Below are positions 1-55,600 of a stretch of 64,000 nucleotides of DNA, piece after piece (position 1 is the first letter of the stretch; the number at the start of each line of letters is the position of its first letter). Source of the DNA: Tubiluchus corallicola (Eukaryota; Priapulida; Priapulimorpha; Priapulimorphida; Tubiluchidae); contig JAQGDQ010000019.1 of the NCBI GenBank assembly GCA_030141605.1, forward strand, positions 558,001-622,000. Reading direction: 5' to 3'. The notes below the pieces were generated by a model. The model had not been told where the DNA came from. It was given only the letters and a program-made list of their open reading frames with translations, and made no database searches. The translations under genes and the position numbers were made by a program.

Positions 1-1997
1 CTGCTTTATTGTGTATGTAAGCTTTGAATGTGCGCATAAATATTATTATAGATGCCCAAAACATTGTACCACATGTTAAAATCCAGATGAAGCCTAAGAC
101 GCGGCTCATAGATGTAAGTAATGAATTAGCTGAGTCAGTGTGGGGAAAACTTATTCACCAAAGTAAATTGCAATACGATTATACTCGCAGGAATGTGATT
201 ACTGTTGAAGTGCACCGGACCACTTAGGCTAAACAGTGATTAGATGGACTGGGTAAACAGTAGGCCTATAGGATAATGCACTAGTGTCTGCGTACTAGTT
301 ACTGGGGTAAAGCGAATTAAGCGATTATGCACGCTCGGTATTATTATCCCCATGTTCTAGTAGGAGTTGGGATTTCTCCCATTCTTATGCCACATTCACT
401 GCTGTAGTCCTTGAAAGAAAAAAGATATTTGAAAAATGAATTGGCGATGCACTAAATAGATGATATCTCTATTTTGATACATATACAAACAGTTTTCATT
501 CTTGAATTGAAAAAACTTAAAATGCAGCCAATTGCGCGCTAAGCTTAATTGTTATTTTGATAACGCTGAAGTGTTTTGCTTGTCCTATAATACGAGATTA
601 TAATGATTGCAGCTCTAACAACACCATGCAAGTATAGCGCGATTAGTACGTAGATCAGGGCAAGATTTACCGATCTAAACTTTGTGGGATAAAAAATCGT
701 TATTTCTTATTAGCTTTAATTATTGCTAATATTTAGCTACTTAACTGTAGTTAACTGCCACTTCTATGGTGTATTTTTTATAACAATATTTATTTCCTAA
801 AAGAAATACAAGCTTATCATTTGTACTTCATGCATATTTTTGTTTCTGAAAGTCTACGTGTACATCGGTAACTATACACATTAACCAAACATGTATCAAT
901 ATTTCACGTTGCTTATAAATAGAGTAATAATAAATTCAGCTACACAATTGTTAGTATAATATAGCAAAAGCATTTTGGTTTGTATATCGCCGGCATTGAG
1001 CTTGCTAACTTGTCACATTCTGCCTCTGCTGCCTGGCAACGGCGGGTGAAGCTGAAGCAAAGACGCGATGCTGTATGCGCTAATGGACCAGAATCTAATA
1101 GCAGTGTAGACCTGTAAAGTGGATAATTTAAAAATCTATGTTTTGAAATGAACTGTGAAGTAATAAACAACCTTGTCGCAACTGACGTGTTTTGACGAAA
1201 TTACTTTAGTGCGGACCTGCGTAAAATAACATTTGCATGAACATTATGCAAAAATTAATTAAATTAAATCTCGTCGCCTTTAAAATACTATAGATTTCAT
1301 TTTGCTTGTTCATTTTCCGCCGCATCGGCATATACCTCAGTTGTTCAGGGTGCTGACAGGCAGGCCTCTGCATTTAGTATAACTATCAACTGAAATTATC
1401 GGCAAAACCAATAATAAAAAATTTCTTTAGGACATAGTCCAGGAATGGCACCTTGAGTAACTGAATGCTTATTTCCAAGGTGGTTAAACACTTATTTCAA
1501 AGTGTTTTAGTTGATTGTGACATTTAATTAGAGTCTGATTTGCATGACCGTGCACTGACTTCGTTGTAGGCGGATATATGCACATCGCAAAGTGGCAAAG
1601 ATTTGCGGTTCAGTGACTGAGCTTATAGGATTGCCCCTGATAGTCATCTGTGTTCCGGTTCCGACGACTATTCAGCGATAATAGCAAGACTCTGTTGTTG
1701 TGAAAATTTGCAATATTTCTCGAGAAACCTCGAACGTAAAAAACGTTGTGCAATTAGCACCACGCTTGCATGACCTTGACACGCAAACGATTTTTGCTAT
1801 TTCAGCTGTAATTTTATCACCAGAATTGCTTCATACAATAAAATTCCGCATTTTTAAAGAAAACACGGCCAAACAGCACGAGTTATTATTTCATAAGAAG
1901 CGTTGCCAGCAGATGTACACACACATGTAAATATAAGTTTTTCGAATGCATTGTCATAATATAAAGAAAGTCGAACGTATGGGAACAATGAACAAGG

Positions 1998-2058
<61 letters not shown>

Positions 2059-4660
2059 AGAAGAGAGAATTTGAGATGTAGTGGACTTTAGTATGATGTG
2101 GGCACAGTGTAACCAACAATGGTAGGACAGTAGTTTCCTTACACACGTACATGTATCACAATAACAGTAAAATCCATCTAAAGTAAAACGGGATGGTTAC
2201 AAACTTATCCTAGAATTTAACACAGGACAATAAACGCAAGACTATTTTCCCATTTTTCCTGCACAAAAACGTAAAGTATTCGGCAGAATTAAACTCCCGC
2301 GAATCTCACGCCAGACTATAATTTTATAATGCTTGAAGTTATTGTCACTTAATTCTCGTAATCACTAAAATTCAGTATTTTAATTGGACGAGGCAATTTT
2401 CTTTGCATTATATTCAGAAACAAAACCACCATTTAAACCATTTCTCCACTGCATTTTCGAGATATCGCGTCCTTAATTCCAGGAAATGTCAATTTTCCAT
2501 CGAGACGTGGCGCGTATTTTATGGAAATGAGACATGCAAATTCATTTTTGTTATGAATATCTGTCTTGTTCAATTTGAGTGATAGCTAGATTCCATGTTA
2601 ATGCTAGAAAATTGCTGTTCTTACTTGCAAAACTTCTTTCACATCGATCGGTTTCTCCAATCCTTTGAAAGTGACTATGACGAGAAACGGAGACCTTAAA
2701 AACCTCTGTAAGAAACCTAAAAATCGTTTCTTTCTTTTGAAGCTGTTTAATTGTAATTTTGCCTAATCCGCCTATGTTATCCTTAACAGTTTTACTTGAA
2801 TGGTAGTCTGCAATTCAAGTAAGCTAAGGAACTCGAGTCAGAGCACAAAGAAAAAGAAAGGTCAGTTCATTCAGCAAAAGTGCTAATGTGTGTCGGGGAT
2901 GCAGCATCTTATCTTCCCTGAATGTTTCTTCGAAATGCTTTATCCTCGCTACAGTTGTAACAGACCAAACTATAACGAAGCCACCTGATCAAGGTCGTAA
3001 TTTCTCACAGATGACAGTCATGCAGAATATTTCATTGCTGTGAAAGTCGAAACCCATTCCTTCCTCAAAGATCGATTACCAGTAGGTTGCTCTGCCGTAA
3101 ACAGTTTGCAAGAAAAACCACAGGGAGCCAAGAACCTTATTGTAATCCGTGCTTGTAGCCATTGTAGCTTTACAGCTTATTTTACTTTATCAACTGCTAA
3201 CATATTATTTTCATTGCCAATATTTTGTGGCACTGTTGGTTTGATTGACTGGGTAATTTCAAGTAAATGAATGAGAATCCTCTTCTGCTGCATTGATTTG
3301 CAACACAATGGCTATGCGACTGATGGAAGGAGTGAGTGGGACTCAGTAGATAGTTTGAGTCGATCTATTATACTTTCTGCAAGCAGCTATTTGCTTTGAT
3401 ATGTTGTATTATCAAACGCATGTCATTGAAATTCCATGATTGTATCACTGCTCTGTGCTTTGTGCTGCAGCTCCATTATTATCTGCACTCAAATTGAATT
3501 GAAACTTGAATTCAAATACTAATATATTAGAAGCTTGTCCGTCTGACATGATATGTTTAGCCGTGATAGAAATTTGTGATACAAGCTTGTGATAAAAATT
3601 TGAATGACTCAAAGGATCAAACAATTTCAACAAATATTCACTAGCGTGCAAATTGATGTACAGAAATATTTTAAAATGTAACTGAGAACTTACAGACAGC
3701 TAAATACTAAGACAACATACTTCTAGCACTAGTTTGCATTTGGAATTAGCCAATTCCGTTTGACGCAGGTACATGTATTTTCATTCAAAGGCTTGCGATT
3801 TCTAGTTATTTGTTCCGCCTGTCAGTATTTAAACAACAGGTTAAGCCTAACGTTCTGAATCAAAACCAAAAAAAAACCAATGAAGGCAGTTTCACCTAAT
3901 TGCAGTCATCAAAATGGTTTTTCTTGATTTTTATGCACAATTTCCGCAAATTATCCCAATTATTGGGTAATGAGTTGGCAGTTATACATTTCTACTTACT
4001 AGCAAACGAAACGACCAATTAACCAGTAACGGTTTTCAAAAGAAATAATGCGGTACCCGTGTTTAGTAGTATCACACAGTAGAACAGGAAAAACTTTTAA
4101 GATGCCTTGAATGTTCTAATTTCACTATTAGAAATCTTGTGTAAAACTGCCTGTATAATTATGGTGTCAATGCTAAAACTATTGGAACAATTAGTATACT
4201 TTTGGCCTTTGCAGCATGCATCATCTCAGTATGTGTTTTCTGTGTGTTTTCGATAATAATTAAATTACATGAGTTTTGAAGATATTGACATTTTGACAAT
4301 AATACGTGCCACTGTCGAAAAAAACATCCTCCAAATTATTCCTATTTGATAGTGGCACCCAATGGTCGTCGAAACGAAAAATATGTCAAATAAGACATAG
4401 TTGTTAGAGTAGTTTTTGCGCGTTTTCTTTTTTTTTATTACTTTTTTACTTTTAGCTTATGGTCAAAGTCGAGGTGCGTTCAATATGAGATACTGTTTAT
4501 TTGTTTAATAAAACGTAGCTCAAAACATTCTGTTCGCTGTTTAACAGTTGCCGTGCTTTAAAAAAACAGTCACCTACAAGCTGTGATGATTAATGTAATG
4601 TATCTATATCTACATCTACATAACACTATATCTACAGCTAGGGATAGCTAATCAGCTACA
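1..4660. other. Upstream region without a recognised gene
   Basis: I see no convincing coding exon here. The region is AT-rich and contains a GA microsatellite (listed separately). A short open stretch at 24-227 carries an internal GATGTAAGT that could be a splice donor, so a 5' exon of the RGS gene is possible but unsupported. The N-terminal or 5'UTR exon expected before position 5034 is either hidden here or lies outside the window. Confidence 0.5.
2000..2054. repeat. (GA)n microsatellite
   Basis: A pure AG dinucleotide run of about 27 units. The minus-strand open frame through it (poly Leu-Ser) is an artefact of the repeat. Confidence 0.97.
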
Positions 4661-4668
4661 ACTAGAGA

Positions 4669-4977
4669 CTTGGTTCCCAAAGTCATGCGGTACTTTCTCC
4701 ATACTGCCTGATAAAAGAATTTTTGTGCTTTCTTTTTTACTCTTCTTTGTGAGTTATGTGAAGGCTCTGTCAAATGATATAAGAACAATTATTCCATTGA
4801 AAACTTCATTTTAATAAAATTTTCGTTCTCCATCCTTTATTTACTTGTAAAAATACTGTGAACGACATGTACACACATCTACCAAAAGCAAAATGTGGTC
4901 CATAGTCTATAGTGGGCTGCGACGTCTTCTTCCAAGGCCAAGTGAGCTGTGGGCCAGAAAAGGTTTGGAACCATCGA
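4669..4977. mobile_element. hAT (Charlie-like) non-autonomous remnant
   Basis: The left end contains TGGTTCCCAAAG. The right end, read on the minus strand, contains TGGTTCCAAACCTTTTCTGG followed by GCCCACAGCTCACTT. Inverted ends with the wording TGGTTCCCAAA plus a nearby GGCCCAC-type subterminal are typical of hAT/Charlie-class elements. There is no transposase ORF in the roughly 310 bp. A partial 8-bp flank match (CTACAACT against CTACAAAA) could be a decayed target duplication. The element ends about 55 bp before the first recognised RGS coding exon. Family assignment rests on the end motifs only. Confidence 0.5.
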
Positions 4978-5033
4978 CCTACAAAATTGTGTATTGCGAG
5001 TTAACGGTGTGTATATCAAACTTTGTTTTATAG

Positions 5034-48792
<43,759 letters not shown>

Positions 48793-49568
48793 TCACTAAA
48801 CTGGAATGCCATTTGACTGCTTTAGCAACCTCCACCTAGTGGTGCGACGACGACACAGCCTCATTCAGCAGGAGTATAGCTGTTTAGAATTCATTAGTGC
48901 CCCCTGTCCTTAAACTTTGAAAAGAGGGCCAGAGTTATGCTTGAACAGTAAATTATATTGTATACACAGACATTGTCTGTTTTATATTTCCTTATTATTG
49001 TGTGTTACGATGTTCTACAATCTACAGTGACGTGAACCTGCTGCTGCCACTTAGTGGATGATATTGAATGAAATTGTGGCTTTTCAGATTATGGAATGTT
49101 GGTGTCTTACAATTCGCGCGAGACTTCATTTATGTGATATCATTATGTAATTGTAACAGGAAAATGTCAAGGCCTTTGCTACTACATACAGAATGTGGCA
49201 TCTTTCGCTTTCTTACCATATCGTACTTTTCTGCTTTATAAACAATGCACAAATGTTTTGCTAAATATTTGAGCAATTGGATGTAGCAAACTTTTCGGTA
49301 GATTTGCTGAACTTGTTTGAACAATATGGCTTCCACCCACATATCAAGCTATACAAATATACAAACCTTTACTAATCAAGTCTGGACCAAGTGTGATGGC
49401 ATTAGTGCAAATTATGTAATAACGTTTTATTTACAAACAATAGTTAACTTGTTTTTCATATTTGCAGATCTGTTTTATTTTGCACTTAAGTAAAATCTAA
49501 CTGTGCAAGATAATTTTTTGTTGCTTTACGGGATATTCAATTTAGTTTTTTTTGATAGAGCACACTTT

Positions 49569-49690
49569 TGGGTTACTCGCTTATGGTAAAGCTTATAAAC
49601 GGATTCCACGACAACAATAAATGGCGTTTTAAACGATATATCCAGCTGGCCGTGCAGTTTGGGCAGAAAAAAATCAATAAGCGAGTAACT
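49569..49690. repeat. Short inverted repeat, GTTACTCGCTTAT arms
   Basis: GTTACTCGCTTAT at about 49571 faces ATAAGCGAGTAAC at about 49677, with roughly 95 bp between. It may be a tiny MITE; no target duplication was identified. Confidence 0.5.
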
Positions 49691-51478
49691 CAATGCGTTG
49701 TTTATTCATCAAACTGTATATCCAACTATGTATGTTGGAATTCATGGATATCCAACTTCCCACATTTAGAGATTTGCTGAAAAAGTGTATGAGGCGTGAA
49801 ATAAGCTATTCCAGGTAGCGGACAGTTACCTTATAAAGAATTTACCAACAGATTTTGAAATTTAAATCCAATTAACAATTTCGTTTAGTCTTTGGTAGGT
49901 ATCAATCGCCTGGTAAAAGAAGATATGATGAGTAATGATGAACGCCGCTGGCTATGGACAGCATTAAACGAAATATATGATATATGACAATTTTAACTAG
50001 GTAAACATGTCTAGTTTATATTATAGGTGAAGGTAAACATGTTCAGTGGCAAACTAGTTGTAGCCTGTGCGTTGTTTGTCAAAGTAATCATCTGCAGCAC
50101 TTTTTGTAAACCTCATAATAAAGTATTACACAGGGCAGGTTATTACAATGTAAAATACATTCTGTGTCACAGCTGTTTTGAAAATAGTTTTAATTTTGGT
50201 TTATTATTTGTATAATACTACTTCTATGAATCACGGTTCTTGGTCTTTAAACAACCTTGTCTTACCCATCTTCAACTTCTTGAGATTTTGTAATATTGGT
50301 TGTCTATGTGGTGTCTCACGAATCCTCACGTTAAAAAACGTGATTAGCTTTTTTGGTCACATTTGCTTAACTTTAGTGAAAATCGTTTTAGATCTGACAC
50401 CAGTGGAATCATGTAACACTGCTGTATATGCCGTGGTGAAGTTTGCAAACTGGATAATGGTGTACTGTTATAGAAATGTCTTCAAAATAAGTTTTATTCT
50501 GATATTTCTTCTCATGTTAATTAAAAAATAAAACAATTTGCATAATGTTGGTATTTTGTTCTTCATGTTTACACACATTTCATCTATAGCGTCCCTAGCA
50601 TACCGAGAACAATTAATAAATTCTTTCGTTGGCTGGCTGTATTTGTTTGCCGCCCCCCCCCGTACGGAAGCGTTTATTATAAACTGCCACTACACGCAGG
50701 GCCGACTATTCGTTGACAATTGTCAAATTTTTCAAAGAGCTTGCTGTATGTATACAGGTCCTTTCTTGACACTCTGAGTATTATTAGTGCATCACTCCTA
50801 TTTTGGGCATCGTTCTCACCTAGTTTTCCCCATGTCGGAAAACGCTTTCTGGTTCTTTTGATATGTCGACATTTTTATCGTTGTTTTTTATCTAAAGGTG
50901 TTTCTGATGTTTTAACATTAAGTATAAGCTGGAAGACTGTTAAAGCCAATTAATGCGAACACGTGAGAACTACATCTTGCTTTCCGTTGTAAAATAAAAC
51001 TAAGAACAAGAATTAAAACTCGGGATATAATTGTTGCTCTGTAGGAGTCGAAAATTGTAAGGACAATATTACAAATATTAGTAAAGACGTTACGTGACGG
51101 TTATTACACTCGCATTTTGATTGGTTGAGCTCTTGGTTCGGTCTAACAAAACCAGATCTGGCTTACAGTACTTCAGAATTGGGCAGTGGCTGGAAAGTGA
51201 TTAGGTTGTATGTTGGTACTCCTTTGCCTCTTCTTCTGAGCCTATGAGTTACAGCTCTGTGGCAAACTAGTAAGCTGCCACAGTTTTTTCTGCATGGTAA
51301 TTCTCTTGTTTGTGTTTCTCCTGATATCAATTTACATCATTTACATTATTACATGAATCCTGCCTTAATCTAGTATCGAACATAAAGTGTGGTGCAGGTG
51401 GTGTATGGATCTTGAGTGGCCGTGAGACACTGAACCGATGCGTAATTTTGAGTTTTGACCGTGGTGCCATTCGGTGGG

Positions 51479-52069
51479 TAAGGCTGGCAATACGACTTCC
51501 TACCTTTAAAAAATACGTACTTGCAAAGTTGAATCGTACCGTGCTAATACGATAAAATATCGTACCGCAAGTGCGCGCCAAATTCCGTACCAGTTCATGT
51601 AGGATCTACATATTAGTGACATAAAATTAATTATAAAAAACGGTAATTTTATCAATTCTTATTATAAATTTATGCATATATAAAAATAGAACTGCCGTTT
51701 GAGCTTCCATACTAGTTATTTTAGGTTACAATAGTTACACAATTATTACAAAGTTAAATGACAACTGGCCCTACTAAACAACATGCCGCTTTTGCACCCA
51801 AAACGAACCAATCTAGCCGTTTTGTTTGCGTGTAATCTGTGCTAACTAAGGGAGAACAATAAGTCCCCATCCTTGAGCAAAACATCTCATAAAGTAGAGC
51901 AGCTGACCACGGAAACGTTACAAGAAGCTGAGCAAAAATAGTACGGAAAAAGTTCGATAAAGATACGGGAAGAGTACGAAAAAAATACCGTAATTCCGAA
52001 CCGTACCGTACTTCTGAAAAAATACCGTACCGTAATTCCGTACTGTACTTTTCAGAATTACCAGCCTTG
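51479..52069. mobile_element. hAT-like TIR element without transposase
   Basis: The left end reads TAAGGCTGGCAATACG. The right end, reverse-complemented, reads CAAGGCTGGTAATTC. The CAAGGCTGG start is hAT-like. The inner sequence near both ends is rich in CCGTAC/GTACGG repeats. There is no intact ORF, and an 8-bp target duplication could not be confirmed. Confidence 0.5.
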
Positions 52070-52504
52070 CTGGTCGGTACGCTGACAGAGCAATACAATT
52101 CACGCGTATGTATGTATTCAAAACGGTTTAACGTGTAAATATAGGGATAACGAGGAGACAGCACTTAATTAACAATTACTGAGCACTTCAATTTTTGTAA
52201 AAAGAAGTTAACCGTATAATCCGCCTTATTTATGTAGGACAATTATCATGATAATGGCGCATTTAAGAAGCGATTTTCTGTATAAGACAAGTTACTGTCT
52301 CTAATGATGCTATTTAGAATGGTGAATTAATTCCTACGTAATTTATGCTGCAACTAAAAATTAGCTTTATTAATCAAAGCTTTCACAATTAAGAATTTTA
52401 AGATGGCATGATTATAAAAGCTTCGGTTCAAATCTTCTTGCAATAAAACTTCATCAGCAGTATTTTTTATGGTTATTAAAAGCGCTTGTATGATATGAAA
52501 TTAT

Positions 52505-52628
52505 TCATGCCACTAAAATTTGCCAGATTTCCACTTCGCCGTCAATTCGTATGTATCTCAGTTGGCACGGATGTTGGAAGCGATGAGCAAACGAAACAAA
52601 GTATCTGCCATTGACACCGACGTCGAAC
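52505..52628 (-). CDS. Galectin 1 (of pair) exon 5
   Basis: Enters in phase 2 (acceptor TACCAG|GTTCGACG). Encodes FDVGVNGRYFVSFAHRFQHP and then CQLRYIRIDGEVEIWQILVA, then TGA. It matches the end of a galectin fold (F.V.VNG..F..F.HR). It was found by requiring a phase-2 acceptor downstream of exon 4. Confidence 0.88.
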
Positions 52629-55600
52629 CTGGTAGCAAAAAAGAAGTACACTGTAAACAAAAACGCAACCGTTGCAATCTTCTTGCTCTCTTTTACAAAA
52701 TAGTGGGGATGTTGAAAATGATGAGATCAACGCTCGATCTAAATTATCATTAGTTAGAACTCTAGATCATAACCATTGTTTGGAAATGAGTCTCGATCTC
52801 GACTTCAGTTTCGATCTAAGGCCCATTTCACAGTGAGAACGCAAGGAAAATTGCGCAAGGAATTGCTGTCAGAAAATTTTCATAAAATTTCCGATTTTTC
52901 CTCGAAATCCCATACAGCAAGAAAGCTCAGTGCACAGTGAAACCCCGCCGTTTTTTCCACGCGTCCAGTTAGCTGCAGCAACTTTGCGGGTGTCAAGCAT
53001 AAGCTTTTTCTCGTCAACATGGACAACAAAGACGACGTCATGTTGTTAAAGAGTACTTATTATTATTACAATAGTATTAATTACCGTCGTTACTCGGTGC
53101 AATAAGTTAATGACACAAGACAGCACGGTGGTGGCGCTGCATCCTTGCATTTGAAAGACGGTCGTTGTTGCATTAATAAAATTGTCTGTCTTTGAAAAGA
53201 GAGATTAAATCTTAAAAGTTTTGTACTGAAATGTGTTAATTGTTGTTCGTTAAACAATAAAAAGTAATTGAGCAGTTAAATTTAATCTGAATTCCCTCAC
53301 AAAAATGGTGAACATGCATTATTTCTAAAAAGCTGCAATTTTCCTCGTGAGGCGGTCGCATAGCGAGGCGTCACTGAGAAGTGCGCCGTAGAAAATATTG
53401 TGTTCCATTTTCGTGAGGGATGCCGCATGAAATTTTTCCTGGAGGCATTTTGCTGCGCATCCTCACTGTGAAATGGGCCTAACAGTTACTTTGGATCTTA
53501 AGATGCGCACATACGACGTGCGAAGCATTATCTAGTTATTAATAAAATTATGTACTGACCTCTGTTTCTTGGTTAATTGTTTACTGTTTGAAAAAATAAT
53601 AATCCAATTTGAATAATTTGATAATAATCCAAAGAATGATGAGCGCAGCTTTTCTTATTGTATATTCTAGAACAAATGCAAACTCAGATTTACCCGCTAT
53701 TTGTTACTTTAATCTTTATCATGAAAAGTTGGCCCGGTTTGAAGGGGAAATAGGAAGCGCTCCTCTCCTCTGAGCCCCAATCAGCGCCTAATCTGGCATT
53801 CCTGACTACGATCTTCTCATCAAAGCGAGGGTTAAAGTGAAAGGCGATCGTGTTAGTTGGACTCTTGGGTCCTACTTGAATATTGATGAAAAATCTGTAA
53901 AATAAAAAAGTAAGAGTTCCACATCTCCAAATTATTAGCGAAACAACTTTGCGGGCACATTATCAATTCTTGTCAAGAAGTTTAGTCAAGAAACATCGTA
54001 CAGGAATTCGAATTAGCCAATTTCCCAATTTTTTTTTACAATTCACAATTATTAACTGCTAAAATAAACCGAAACCTTCAAATATCTGACTAAAATCGTA
54101 CACGTCTTAGACCGTCAATTGAATTCCCTGAAGATTTTTAAACCTTGCAGACCTCGTAGAATCCGTATATAGCTTTAGGCTGAAATTGTAATAATTGCCG
54201 CTGAAAGGTGAACAAATCTTCAACAGCGTTTAGGTTTGCATCTGTAGTTGAGAGGGACTCTAACCGCGAGATAAAAATTTTTCAATTTCCAATTTTTTAA
54301 TATTTGCTGGCTTGCAAGAACTTGTAAAACTGCCATTTAAATCGAAATGTTTGTGTACGCTGAGGTTGAGCCATTTGATAGACGGAGATTGCGTCGAAGA
54401 CAAAAAACAGAGTATTCTAATGCACCAATGTCCGGCGCACGCGCAGCAGTTAATAGAATATAATGCACACCACGCTATGCGCTACATTACTTTATGCTTG
54501 AAAAATCAGTAATCAACATGAGATTAGGAATCCATTCAATGCTGCAGTGCTAACGACATGCCAACAACTTGTTAGACTTTACCAGTCTAAAACAATACTC
54601 AAGCAACCGTACTACATAATAAAACATTACAAGTTTGCAGTATTAAAACACGCTCTGATGTAAGCCTAGTAAAAGGAATTATTAATGTATTTATTAGTGT
54701 CCGTATCCCATCCTGACGCAAAATCTAGTGGCACTGTCCTTTTTAGTGCAACACTGTGTGGTGGCGAATCAACTTGTGGTGCAACAGTCCACGTGTAGTG
54801 CAACACTATTGTGGAGGACTTTTACTGTAGTTACTGTAGTGTGTAATTCAAGTTTACTTTGACACGCAGCTTTTATACAAATCCAGTTGAGATTCGAAAA
54901 AAGGAATAGTGGTGCACCAGTACCCAGAGTTTATGTGAATTATGTGTAGAAAGACAACGACCTAAGAAATCAACATTATTTCATTTTGACTTTAGCGAAT
55001 AAAATTAACAAAAATTTAAAAATGCTCGTTGTCAAACGTATGTAAAGTCTCACCCATAACGGCCTGGGTTTTCAGATGGTCGTCCCAAGAAGTAAACTGC
55101 TTTTCCTGAGCAAAATCCATTTTGGGTTTGCGTTTCGAAGGGAAGGCCTGGCATCAATGCTGATTCTCTGACCTATAATTTATGTAAATATATTTTAATT
55201 GATAGTTTATGCATAGGCGATCAATATATCCAGCAAGGCAAAAACCAAGTTGTGTTGGCTATCGCTTATATGTGCATTCTCACAGGCATAGGATGCCTGC
55301 TTCTTTATTTGACGAAGAATATTTTGAAGCTATCCTTGGTTGTGACGGCTTCACATGTGTTCTACTGACTTAGTCTTGCAATAGCTGCGATATGTTAACT
55401 TCACACATTTTCGGAAACTATAGGGTCTTATAATCGGCGTACATTTTAATTAGCAATAATTACCATAATGTAGTAGAAAGAACTAAAAAGTGTTGGAAGA
55501 CTTGTGGAGGTGGGACCACTTTAAGAGATACAGGAAATTGGACTATGAAAAAATATGGAAAAAGACTAGTAGAGGTGAGGAACAGCATCCAAAGACGCGT

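Larger units (their letters stand above)
48793..52504. other. Intergenic region between convergent RGS7-like and galectin genes
   Basis: About 3.7 kb between the two 3' ends. It contains a small hairpin element at 49569-49690 and a TIR element at 51479-52069. A plus open frame at 50178-50531 (117 codons, hydrophobic, AT-rich) has no recognised domain and is probably chance. Confidence 0.7.

Noticed and set aside
50178-50531. 117-codon hydrophobic plus ORF
   Set aside because: AT-rich, no domain, no splice context or homologue known to me; probably chance.
53694-53712. Reading galectin 1 (of pair) as truncated at the TAA after VTNSG
   Set aside because: A phase-2 donor (AGCGG|GTAAAT) sits at the exact position of the paralogue's exon 4 end, and a matching phase-2 last exon was found at 52505-52628.
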